Below, one piece after another: positions 33,423 to 44,044 of a DNA stretch of 64,000 bases. Source of the DNA: Ancistrus triradiatus (taxonomy: Eukaryota > Chordata > Actinopteri > Siluriformes > Loricariidae); contig JAJAGP010000276.1 in the NCBI GenBank assembly GCA_025084515.1, positions 434,001 to 498,000 on the forward strand. Direction: 5' to 3'. Below the pieces are notes generated by a model. That model was given only the letters and a program-made list of their open reading frames with translations. It did not search any database and had not been told where the DNA came from. A program made the position numbers and the translations under genes. Every line of letters begins with the position of its first letter. Position 1 is the first letter of the stretch.

Positions 33423-35110
33423 CTGTGACATCAAGGACCCCGCACTGTTACACGCACAAATCTCAGTTCTTGATTGTGATAGGGGCCTTCTACAGGGGCC
33501 AGCTTCAATTTGCAGTGAGATAATTCTTTAAAAATTGCGTCCTGTCTAAGTCTTGACCTCTTTAACATATGGTGCGAATTTAAAGTTGATTGGAAAAGCT
33601 CAAAAATTCCACCCGAAAAAAACCTAGGAGGTACCACTTTGTGATTTTTATTTTTTTATTTTTTTAATTTAATTTTATTTTATTTTTTGTGGCAAAAAAA
33701 TTTGTTTTTTTGATTTTCTCCATATTTGTTTTGTGGGTTAAGGAGGTCAAGACTTGGGCAGGGATGTGGTTTTGCGGCTCTATGAAACTCCAGAGCTGAG
33801 ATCTGGTGTCCCAAACATCCAGTATTTTTAATCCACATAATATGGATGGGAACCATGGACATTCTACAGGGGTCAGCTTAAATTTGGAACGAGATAATCC
33901 TTTTAAACTTTGGTCCTGTCTAAGACTTGACCTACCTAACATACGGTGTGAATTTGAAGCAGCTTGGAAAAACTCAAAAATTCTGCCCGAAAAAACCATA
34001 AGGGATTTTTGGGGGATGGAAAAGTTTGTTTCTTTGATTTTCTCCATATTTGTTATGTAGGTTAAGGAGGTCAAGACTTGGTGGTTTTTGCGGCTCTATC
34101 AAGCTCAAGACCTGAGATCGGTGACCCGAACGTCCAGTATTTTTAGTAGGAAGATGTCTTTGGGAACCATGGGTCTTCTACAGGGGCAAGCTTCAATTTG
34201 GAGTGAGCAAATTTGGGTCCTGTCTAAGACTTGACCTTCTTAATATATGGTGCGAATTTAAATACGATTGGAAAAACCATAAGGTCCTTTGTGATTTTTG
34301 GGGGCTGAAAATTTTGTTTTTTGGATTTTCTCCATACTTGTTGATTGGGTAAAGGAGCTCAAGACTTGGGCAGGGACGTCAATTTCAGGGCTCTATCAAA
34401 CTCCAGAGCTGAGATTCGGTGACCCGAACGTCCAGCATTTTTTATTAACGATATGTCTATGGGAACTTTGGGCATTCTACAGGGCCACCTACAATTTGGA
34501 GCAAGGTAATTAATTCTGAATTATTTCCTGTCTAAGTCTTAATCTCCCTAACATATGGTGTGAATTTGATGCAGATCGGAAAAACTCAAAAATTTCACCC
34601 TAAAAAGACCTAAGGTTTAACCCTTTGTGATTTTTTGGTTGCGGAAAAGTTTTTTTTTTTCTCTCCATACTTGTTTATTGGATTAAGGAGGTCAAGACTT
34701 GGGCAGGGATGTGGTTTTTCCAGCTCTATCACACTCCAGAGCTATGATCCAGTGACCCCGAACATCCATTATATTTAATAGGGATATGTGTATGGGAACC
34801 ATGGACCTTCTACAGGGCCAGCTTCAATTTGGAGTGAGCTAATTCTTTCAAACTTGGGTCCTGTCTAAGACTTGACCTACCAAACATATGATGCAAAAAA
34901 ATAAAAAATTATGCCCGAAACAACAGAAAGGAAAAAACCCCTTTGTGATTTTCCGGACCAGAAACGTTTGTTTATTTGATTTTCTGCATTTTTTTGTTTG
35001 GGATAAGCAGGTCAAGACTTTGGCAGGGATGTGGTTTTTCCGACTCTTACCAAACTCCAGAGCTGAGAGCCGGTGACCCAAACATCCTGGATATTTTTAA
35101 GAGAAATGAA
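33423..35110. repeat. ~330-bp tandem satellite, five full units plus one partial
   Basis: The marker 'ttctacaggg' recurs at about 33488, 33861, 34175, 34473 and 34808. Each unit has 'cctgtctaag', 'gtcaagacttgggcagggatg' and 'ctccagagctgaga'. Spacing is 298-373 bp. Units are diverged by substitutions and indels. No coding function is claimed. Confidence 0.9.
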
Positions 35111-35299
35111 ACCAAAGCGTCCATGTAATATTTTCTTGTGTAGAAGATGGATGTTAGATGTTTGCTGTAGTAATATTATGCTATAGAACATGTCTGTGGT
35201 TTTACTCCATATATCAGCAGATGCAGACATGATCCACCAACGCAGGCAATTTTCAAAATGTATCCAAGGATGGGAAGCATGCATGCAAGGACCTGCTCT

Positions 35300-35560
35300 G
35301 AATTCTAAACCACACCCCACAGAACGATCCTCAACTTAATCCTGAAGTGAGTGCTAATGCTCAAGCTAATGGCACAAAGCAGCACAAGTGAGTAGAATCA
35401 GATCCTCATTTATTCGCTGTGTTAAGGAAGCATTGTACAATTCATTTATCTCTATGCAGTCTTATACAAAGGTTTGGGTAAAATGACTTGTTTTTTATTT
35501 CCTTCTCCACAGGTCATGACATTTTGCTGCAAATTATTGTCAATACGTTTTAAAACAGAA
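35300..35560 (+). pseudogene. remnant of a second B30.2 gene: 3' coding end and UTR
   Basis: 35318-35395 aligns with the last coding bases and stop region of the gene at 28016-28085 ('cagaacgatcctcaacttaatcctgaagtgagtgctaatgct' against its counterpart). The following UTR also matches (28090-28240). The rest of the B30.2 exon is absent, replaced upstream by satellite. Confidence 0.75.
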
Positions 35561-35609
35561 TGGAAATTGCTACATAAAGTTATGGCACTTTTCCTGATGA
35601 TCCACTTTT

Positions 35610-36410
35610 ACAGTAAGACTGTCTAAGCAACTGCTGTATGGGCTGTTTGTTTATTTGCTTCTCTCCTAAATAAGGTTGTGTTAAAGCTCTGTATTAAAAT
35701 TTGTTTGTTGTGAACACAGCATTTTATATATAAATGTTTCTGAAAATGTGATACAAATAAAACAGATGATGTACGTTTCTTCTGTCTTCTGACTGTGTTT
35801 CTGGGGGAAAAAAAAGATTAAAAGAAAGTTGTGTAGACATTGTATCAAATACAAACAGGTCATCAAAATGACTTTTAAAGACTAAAGGTACCTAAAGGTA
35901 CAAAAGAATAGCTGTTCATTAAGAGCTGACCAACATGAGTCTTAAACATGAGGCAGCAGCCAGTCAGTCATGACTTGGGTAAATGAGCTGCATTCTGGAG
36001 GATCTCTGTAGGCGTCTGTTGGTCTGGTTCATTGAGGATGCTCTGATACAGGAGGTGGGTGGAGTTATGCATAATCGGTTAGTAGGTGGGGATATTCATG
36101 AGGGGCTGGACATCAAGGAGGTGCTGCCTGAGGGGTGGAGCTCCAGAAGGAGGCGTAGACGAGGAGCAGTGGTCTGGAAGGGGGAGGAGCTGAGTGTCTT
36201 ATATGTCTTTCTATTGAAGTGACATCTGAGCGTGTATGATAAGAGCCTCCTGAAATCGGCTTCAATCAGTGCTTGGTCGTGGCGCAGCGGAAAAGTGGGT
36301 GACGTGGAGGGATCGGAGCTGAAGGTGGCCGGTTCGAGTCTCATCTGGGCTGATTGAGGTAAGTGACTAATGTAATTGTGTGTTGATTGGTTGAATTGAA
36401 GTGAATGTAT
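35610..36410 (+). repeat. duplicated block, copy 2
   Basis: It is a partner of 32430-33150. It follows the remnant B30.2 end, so the duplicated unit includes gene 3' end, UTR and flank. Confidence 0.8.
36272..36348 (+). mobile_element. tRNA-like/SINE head
   Basis: It has an A-box-like gtggcgcagcgg and a B box ggttcgagtct, about 50 bases apart. It lies inside the duplicated block; only the B-box half remains in the other copy at about 33060. Confidence 0.5.
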
Positions 36411-36559
36411 GACATGATGTGTGGTTGAGAGGAGGAGTCAGAGAGGGAGGAGTCAGAGAGGGAGGGGCTGAGGAAAGGTGGGGTGTAGGATTTTAACTTA
36501 TTTTTCTTTTTTTTTTTCATTTTTCAAAACTTTCACTATAACCCCCTGTTTCTTTGTAA

Positions 36560-36630
36560 GCCCCGGCTGGGATTCGAACCCAGGACCTGATGCTCTCCGC
36601 ACCTGGCTCTTACCACTGAGCCACGGGAGC
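36560..36630 (-). tRNA. tRNA-like sequence, probably a pseudogene
   Basis: On minus the 71-nt segment has a perfect A box (TGGCTCAGTGG) and B box (GGTTCGAATCC). Acceptor arms GCTCCCG and CCGGGGC pair with one mismatch, and the T arm is perfect. The anticodon loop (CGGAGAG) lacks the expected T before the anticodon, so a working tRNA is doubtful. Confidence 0.45.
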
Positions 36631-36693
36631 TTACAAATAACTATGAGTTTTTGGTATCTTTGACTTTAATTTCAGGGCTTGACGACTAAAAAT

Positions 36694-36766
36694 GTCCCAA
36701 CCAAGATTTGAACCCAGGACCTTCAGCATCGGAGACGGCGATGCTGACCACTAGCCCACGGAGGAG
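36694..36766 (-). tRNA. tRNA-like sequence, probably a pseudogene
   Basis: On minus it has an A-box-like TGGGCTAGTGG and a B box GGTTCAAATCT. A 5-bp anticodon stem CATCG/CGATG encloses loop CCGTCTC. The acceptor stem does not pair well. It may be tRNA-derived (Asp/Glu-like) rather than functional. Confidence 0.4.
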
Positions 36767-36924
36767 GGCAAAGATTGAAGAAATTTAGGGGGATTATGAA
36801 CTTTAAAATGAACGAGTCCGAGCAACACCCCAGAGGCGTTTCTCAAAGGGTGGAGTCCGGTTAGAAAATGGACAGGGATTGGCTGGTCAAAAGGGGCAGG
36901 TTTGGCAGTACAAGGGGGGCAGGC

Positions 36925-37040
36925 TTTGGCAGGTGGGAGGGGAACTTGGGGAAGGGCTTGGCTTGTAGGAGGGGAACTTGGGGAAGGGTTTGGCAGGTAG
37001 GAGGGGAAGGGTTTGGCAGGTAGGAGGGGAAGGGTTTGGT
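36925..37040. repeat. minisatellite, ~25-40 bp unit
   Basis: Units read approximately 'ttggcaggtaggaggggaa' with insertions 'cttgggg'; four to five copies. Confidence 0.8.
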
Positions 37041-37589
37041 CTTACAGGGGGAAGGGATTGTTGGACCTAAGGCATGTGTTATCTGGTTAGAGGTGAGAGT
37101 TGAGCTGGCTGTAGTTGGTGATGGGATCATGGTTTGGCTGATAGACTCACCTCACTCTACAGATCTACAGCATTTACTGATTAAATATTTTATTAAAGTA
37201 ACATATGTTCATGTTTGTGCTTTTGTTACTCTGATAGTTCACATGAAACATCAACAAATTCAATCAGAAATTAATAGTTTTTAAAAAATCGTTTATCACA
37301 TGATATTTGTGACTCAGATCATGACCTTAGATTGTTTCCATGAACTAAGGCTGGTTTTGGATGGTACCCCTGAGACCTGAGCTTCCTCACATTCATCAGT
37401 GAGCAAACGAGTTAACGATCTCATTAACACTAATCACTCTCTGAAAGACCTCCACGGCTTCAGCTTCAAAATGAACTGAAGTTTCTGAAATACTCAAGAC
37501 CAGCCAGTGTAGCATCAACAACCAGGTCAGGGTCAAAGTCACTTAAATCACCTTTCTTAAAAGAAGTTTGGCTGATCATTCAGTACACA

Positions 37590-39445
37590 ATACCATAAAA
37601 CATTACACAGTAACACCTTAAAACCTCCAAATACCACCACAAACCTTCCAACCCCACACATTACACACTGCAACCCAAAACACACACCAACATCCTTAGC
37701 CAATTTCAACAAAAACACAACGCCACCCAAAAACACACTACCATCCTAAAACACTCCAATCACCATGTACCACCAAACCACCCAATACCACTGTAACCTC
37801 CAAACATCATGCAAAAATCCCTCAGAAGCCACCAAATGTCACCCAATGCCACTACAAACCCCTCCAGCACCTCAAAATACCACAGTAAAATCACCAAATA
37901 TCACCCAAATACTACCCAATATTACCCCACGCATCCTAATGACACTCTAAACCACCAGATATTACAGAATACCACTCCCTCAAAACATCATCCATTATGA
38001 CCAACAATTATATCACCCAGAGCATCCCTATCCAAAACCACCCTCATATCACCAAATAGCATCCAGTGCCAATCACTATCACCCAGCATCATCACATTAT
38101 CACCTAATACCAACCTCAGACCAACCAATAACATCAACTATCACCTTAATAGCACCCAGTGCCACTACAATACCAACCAATATCACTCTAATACCAAGCC
38201 AAAATCACCTGCCCAGTATCATCACATTATCATCTAACACCTAACCCTAACCCTTATACCACCCATAACAAACCAATAATGCCAACTATCACCTTAATAG
38301 CACCCAGTGCCACTACAATACCAACCAATATCACTAATACCAACCCAAAAAAGCCCAACTCCTACCCAAATTCATCACATTATCACCTATCACTACTCCA
38401 ATACCACCCTCATACCAATCAATAACACCAACCATCACCATAACAGCACCTAATGCCACCACAATATCACTGTAATACCATCCCAAACCAGCCCAACTCC
38501 TTCCCAAAATCACCTGCCCAGTATTACTGCCAAATACCACTCTAAAACACAAAACACCCCCTGAACACTAGCTAGTACCTCTCCCCGAAATGATCCAGCG
38601 TCACCCAATCTAACTAAAAATTATATCAAAATGAATTAATAACAAAAAGAATAATGCCACCAAATAGCACCCAATGCCACACACGATCACCCAGTATCAT
38701 CACATTATCACCTAACACTACTCCAACATCACCCTCATGCCACCCATAACTAACCAATAGTACCAACTATCACCTTAACAGCACCTAATGCCACCACAAT
38801 ATCACTGTAACACCAACCCAAACTAGAAAAACTCCTACTGCCCAGTATCACTGTAACACCTCCCAGTAACCCCCAATTCTATTCTAACACCCCCAAAGAT
38901 CACCCAAAACCTCCTAATACCACTCTAAAACACAAAACAACCCCAGAACACTAGCCAGTGCATCCCCCCCAAATGACACAGCATCATCCAAAATGACCGA
39001 GAATGACAAACATTTCCAAAACATCTCTATCCAAAATCACTCTAACATCACCAAATGACTATCACCCAGTATCTTCACATTATCACCCAACACCAACCTC
39101 ATACCAACTAACAGCACTACTCACCAACAGCACCACGCTTATACCACCAATAACCAATCAACAGCACCAACAGCACCTTCACTGGACCCAATGCCACCAC
39201 AATACCACCCAATATCACTAATACCAACCCAAAAAAGCCCAACTCCTACCCAAAATCACCTGCCTAGTATCATCACATTATCACCTAACACCACCCGCAT
39301 ACCACCCATAACCAACCCATAGTGCCAACCATCACCTTAACTGCACCTGATGCCACCACAATATCACTGTAATGCCAATCCAAACCAGAACAACCCCTGC
39401 TGCCCAGTACTATCCAGCACCACTCAGTACCACACAGTGCCACCC
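37590..39445. repeat. G-poor, C/A/T degenerate tandem tract
   Basis: About 1.85 kb in which plus is almost without G. It is built from short motifs such as 'ataccaccc', 'tatcacc' and 'ccaatgccac'. Higher-order repeats of about 100-150 bp are visible (for example 'aatagcacccagtgccactacaataccaaccaatatcac' recurs). Open frames here (for example 37765-37950) are by-products of the low complexity. Confidence 0.9.
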
Positions 39446-40300
39446 AGTAATGAAATGAATGAACCTGTAATGTGTTTCCCTTTCAGTTCCTCACACCTTC
39501 ACATTAAACTCTAAGATCTGCTCTAAATGAATCCAACCACAAACCTATTAAATCTCCTCTGCCATTCTCTGTCACACATACACTATACAACTCACTCTAC
39601 AGGGAATGCTGCTCTCTCAAACGGCTCTATTTACAAACTACAAACCCTATAATGCACTAAAATCCTTTAAAAACCCAACCAAGGACATGTACGTTACTCA
39701 CAATGCACTTCATAGGCAGGACAAGAAGCACGGTGTGATTTGGGACGTTACCGGAGAGTGTTTATATACCGAGATCTCCGCGCTGTACCATTCAGGTTTA
39801 AAGGGAGTTGTTTCCACCTGCTGGACAATAAGCATTACTGCACCCGGTTATCAGCGGTAGTTTACATGCACCGAATAAATTAATGTTTTAAAAAATGAGA
39901 TTTGATCAGTAATCAGATCACGAGAAAAATACATTTTATTAAAATTACATTAATTATTATTAATAAAACGTTATGTCACATAAATCACAGTTAAGGTAAA
40001 GGGACATAGAGGAATATTTTCGATTATTTTACTGAACAGAATTATTCAGCGATTCTGTTTCCTCTCTAATTGATAAATTGGAGAAAGACTTAGTGTTAAA
40101 AAATAGAAATATATAAATAAACTGCGATATTTACAAAAATTGCATATTTCTATTGGTTTGCTGAATCACCCGTTTCAGTTAACCAGTATAAATTGTTGCT
40201 TTATGGCCCTTTCCATTAAACGTCATTTACAATCAATACTCCCTATACAAGCGCCCTACATAAGGGGTGAAACACTGGGATTATGCTCCCCCAGTAGGGT
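39446..40300. other. no gene recognised
   Basis: An open frame at 39606-39860 has no family resemblance. A pair of similar tracts ('aattgataaattg ... aggtttagtgttaaa') at 40060-40110 and 40490-40535 indicates local duplication. Confidence 0.45.
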
Positions 40301-40319
40301 ACTTTGTCTCTCATCGATA

Positions 40320-41013
40320 CTGATTTGCATCGACGTTCATCTTTCGGTCGGTTTTAACAAAAACTGATGTTTGTCAGCGCAAAATCTGGAAATGTTCGGG
40401 TAAAAGGAGCCATCTGATGGACAAAAACTATAAAGCAGTGATTAATTATTTACTGAATCGATTGAATAGGATAATTCGGCAGTTCTGTTACATCTCTGAT
40501 TGATAAATTGTAAAAAGGTTTAGTGTTAAAAATAGAGATATGCAAATTAACTTAATAATCAATAGAACTTTTATTTTAAAAAAAGTAAAGCTGTATTTAA
40601 AGTAATGCCAGCTAATAATGACAATATAGGATATAGGATAGGGCGTGGTGATCACGTGATGATGGTGGCGTAGTCGGTAGCGTCACCGTTCCCCAACGGT
40701 AGCGACCGGCGTTCGGAGTTGCTTTATTGTGATTACATTAACTTTTATTTGTCTTGTCCATTGGCTGTCAGTTTGCATCGAGGCTCGTTTTCTGGAAAAT
40801 CTGACGTTTGTCCACTTAAAACCTGGAATTATTCGTATAAATGCTGCCATCTGGTGGACAGGAATATATGACATAGGCTGTTAAATAACGGCATTAAGCT
40901 CTTTGTGTAATGACTATTTATGTCCACCAGATGGCAGAATGTTCCCTAATTGTTACAGATTTTTAAAAAATGACCGAAAAATGAGTGTCGACGCAAACTG
41001 ACAGCTAATGGAC
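40320..41013. repeat. three related tracts, two as an inverted pair
   Basis: 40756-40860 and 40921-41013 are inverted copies (ccatctggtggaca against tgtccaccagatgg; cagtttgcatcga against tcgacgcaaactg). 40322-40423 is a third copy in direct orientation to the first. The 60-bp spacer would form the loop of a hairpin. Confidence 0.75.
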
Positions 41014-41099
41014 ATGAAGCTCACTATGTAGGGAGCATTACCCCATTATTTCACCCCCTATATGGGGCGCTGAGCTGGGGTAGATCTTTGGCCGTTCAA

Positions 41100-41250
41100 A
41101 AACATAAACTTTATTCTTTTCAATCGTTTCTCCCATAGCATTCTTTCTGATCCATGTGATCTTTAACAAACTGCAGATGGGCAGCAATGTTCTTTCTTAG
41201 ACAATGTGACAGAGGCCTTTAATTGCTTAGAAGTTACCCTGGGTAATTTC
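41100..41250 (-). mobile_element. Tc1-like transposase relic
   Basis: 'catgtgatctttaacaaact' and 'gggcagcaatgttctttct' recall the complement of Tc1 transposase coding sequence; compare 6390-6430. Confidence 0.4.
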
Positions 41251-41324
41251 CTAATCTCACATACTATTTACACACCTAAAATATTCTTTAACTATCCTTT
41301 AACTGTTACTTTTCTGACTATTAC

Positions 41325-41357
<33 letters not shown>
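41325..41357. repeat. (AAT)n microsatellite
   Basis: About ten uninterrupted AAT units. Confidence 0.95.
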
Positions 41358-41700
41358 GAGCACACAACACGATTAAACAAACTGGTGTTATTTTTGTGAC
41401 ATACAGTAACATCTGTGTCTCTAAACAGCTCTGATCTAAAATCTGCCATTTAAGAAAACACCAAAAAAAAGGGAAAATTAAAAAACAAAGCACTTTATAG
41501 AAGTCGAAATTTACACAATGTACAGCTTCATGATGCGCAAAGTCAGCGCTACAAATCAATGTACAGTCCAGAGATGGTTAAAATAATCTCGAAATGACGA
41601 TGAACGAAAAAATAAAGTTCAAGTATGAGTGTTTTTTTCTAAAAAAAAAAAAAAAAAAGGTGTAAAAGTGGCATGATCAGATCACACTGGGATTTTAGCT

Positions 41701-41725
41701 TATATATATATATATATATATATAT
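41701..41725. repeat. (TA)n microsatellite
   Basis: About twelve TA units, following a poly-A run at 41641-41658. Confidence 0.9.
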
Positions 41726-41729
41726 TGAA

Positions 41730-43570
41730 TATAAAAAACACTGATGAAGAACCAAACAAGTTCAGGATGCTGAGGGACTGCTGTACGTCTGCATTTTCTT
41801 TTGCTAGGATTAAACCCGATCCCTTCCGCCGTCGAGACTTAATCTAGGACTCTTTCATTAAAGTAACGTTACAGGAGAGAACAGGAAGTCCGTGGCTTAT
41901 TTAATGACAGAGACGTTTTCCAGTCGCCACCTGCGTACGTTTGTGTTTGTAGCAGATTCAGTTTGCATAAAACACCTTTATGAATCTGAGTATCGAACGC
42001 AGTTAATGTAGTAACCAGTCCCAGTCCTAATAAACCCAAATACTGACGGATAACACTTGTAATGACACTGATCCAGCATATAAAAATAATTGGAATTTAT
42101 GAAATGCACCATCTGTAATGATTCAGAACAGACCGAGACACCTTTACGTTAAAACTAATTCGGAATTACACAGCACTGGAGTTAAAACTAATTATTTGAG
42201 ATCAGATCTGATTATATTTCAGTTATTCATTTACTTAGTCTTGTTTTTCCACTGATAGATGACCAGATTTGGAAGGTTTTAAGCTACATCGGGTGAACTG
42301 TATCGACTAAAGGCAAGATTTGCGATTATATCCCTTTACCAGCAGACGGCGCCAAAACATTGTACTGTACTTGTCTGCTGAGTCTTAGTGGTGGACCTCC
42401 CATTGTACATTCACATAAGTTATTACAGAAGAAAGAAATGTTTTGTTTTGTTTGGCATTTGGAGAACACTGGGCGCAGGCGTAAGCATGCTCAGGGTGGG
42501 ATGCCAGTGCACTGCAGAGCCGAGGGATGAGCCCCACACCCGGTGCCCTGGTTTAGACAATCGTGCCTGTATTTGACACCCAACCAACTGGATTGTAGTG
42601 CCGAGACTCTTAGGCCCACAGAACCACCCGTCCAACGTTTAAACACGAGACTTACAAATCATTTTCTGTTCTGATACGGACTTGTATTTAGTTGGCTGAT
42701 TAACAGAGAAAGCTTTGCTCTGAGCCCTCGGTCAAACACTACAACACTCTCCTAAATGAGGAAGTCGGCAGTGCGGTTATGTAGGGAGTGGCGGAGTGAA
42801 GAGCGCTGGGAAACGTAGTGAGGAGGGAAAGCCGTGGCTGCTGTCGTGTCGTTGTTTTGAGTCACGTTCCGAAAACTCCCAACTCTTAACACGTACTACA
42901 TGCACAACACGAGCGTGGCTTTTCCTCACTAGATGTCCCCAGCTGCGTTTTCGCTCGCCAAGGAAAGTAAAAACGTGTATTTATAATTGTTTATTATCGG
43001 GTTTCTCATTAAAAAGGCGGGCCATCTTAAAACGTCCTTAATTGGAGTACTTGTATACACGATATTAAACTCCTCGGGTTTACGATAAATTACGAAGGAT
43101 TTGTACATTAGGACCTTATCCCATTGTAAATCAGGGAGTACCTGTCTTATTATTAATGACAACTATTAAGACTACAGCCTGGTTTTAATACAGTCTGCAT
43201 AACAGGCTGATATACCTTTAAATAACCATATGTATATATTATCAGGACTGGAACTGAAAACCTCCGGCACGGTCAGAGCTGGCAAAACGTGGCATTTAAA
43301 AACAAAAAACAAAAACGTGGGCGTAGCAGGCTCTGTGTGGCACGTCCTCCTAAACTTGAGGGCGACGTGGTACCGCTGTAAAACACTGCTTTTGTGACAG
43401 CGCTGAGAGTAGAAACGTCCGATCTTTACATAGAAACCGATCACAGTCAGTCTGACGTGGAGACCGAACAGCACCGCACCGAAACCGAGTGTGGATACGA
43501 GAGTAACGGGTTCAGAGAGCAGTAACGATCCATCCTTCCTTCGGCCCGTTCATCAGTCTGAAGAGTTCAG
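41730..43570. other. no gene recognised; interspersed repeats
   Basis: 42780-42860 ('gagcgctgggaaacgtagtgaggag') matches 60650-60680. 43060-43145 shares phrases with 390-430 and 60760-60800. These are copies of an old repeat that I cannot name. Confidence 0.45.
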
Positions 43571-43577
43571 AGCTGCA

Positions 43578-43616
43578 CCGGGGGGCAGGGGGGGGGGGGG
43601 GTGTCTTATGGGGGGC
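43578..43616 (+). other. long G-run tract, G-quadruplex candidate
   Basis: A 14-base G run is flanked by further G5-G6 runs within 40 bases. It lies just beyond the stop codon of the minus-strand gene, in its probable 3' UTR. Confidence 0.6.
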
Positions 43617-43805
43617 TGGGAATCTGGGGGTCTGTCTGGGTAGGTGGTTGAGGGTACGAGGTCTGTGGTTCAGTTTAGGTCAATGTCCATAGGCATTTAG
43701 TAATACTCACACCGCGTGTGTGTGTGTCAGTCTGTCAGTCAACCGAAACAGCGATACACATGTATCAAGGTGCACAAATGTGTGTGTGTGTGTGTGTGGG
43801 CGGGG

Positions 43806-44044
43806 CTAACACACAACCGCTCCGTTGCGTCCCTGTTTCTTCAGTAGTTGGATGCGGTTGTGGCAGTAGAACTTGATGGCCCTCCAGTCGCGCTGGTTGC
43901 TCACCAGCAGGGGGCAGTGCTGTAAACATCGCTCGCAGTCGGCCTTGGCGGGGACGCGCAGCTCCACGATGTTGCGCTTCAGGTGCGTCTCCACGGCGAC
44001 GCGCTCCGCCTCCGACCACGGCCTCTTGAGCACGCCGCGTTTAC
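43806..44044 (-). CDS. C-terminal KRPWS module exon
   Basis: It encodes GKRGVLKRPWSEAERVAVET ... VPAKADCERCLQHCPLL ... DWRAIKFYCHNRIQLLKKQ and stop TAG at 43806-43808. The pattern (R-PW---E---V---- then K-DC--C then W--IK----N) is shared by many fish proteins of recombinase-derived type. The acceptor is cgctctcag. Confidence 0.8.

Noticed and set aside
37765..38000. Threonine/asparagine/proline-rich open frames
   Set aside because: By-products of the G-free C/A repeat tract, which lacks stop codons in some frames.
38240..38262. Interstitial telomere
   Set aside because: Only two CCCTAA-like units inside a C/A-rich tract; likely chance.
37590..39445. CRISPR-like or bacterial repeat array
   Set aside because: Units are degenerate and continuous without unique spacers, and the window is eukaryotic.
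39606..39860. 84-residue frame on plus
   Set aside because: No recognisable domain and no neighbouring exons.
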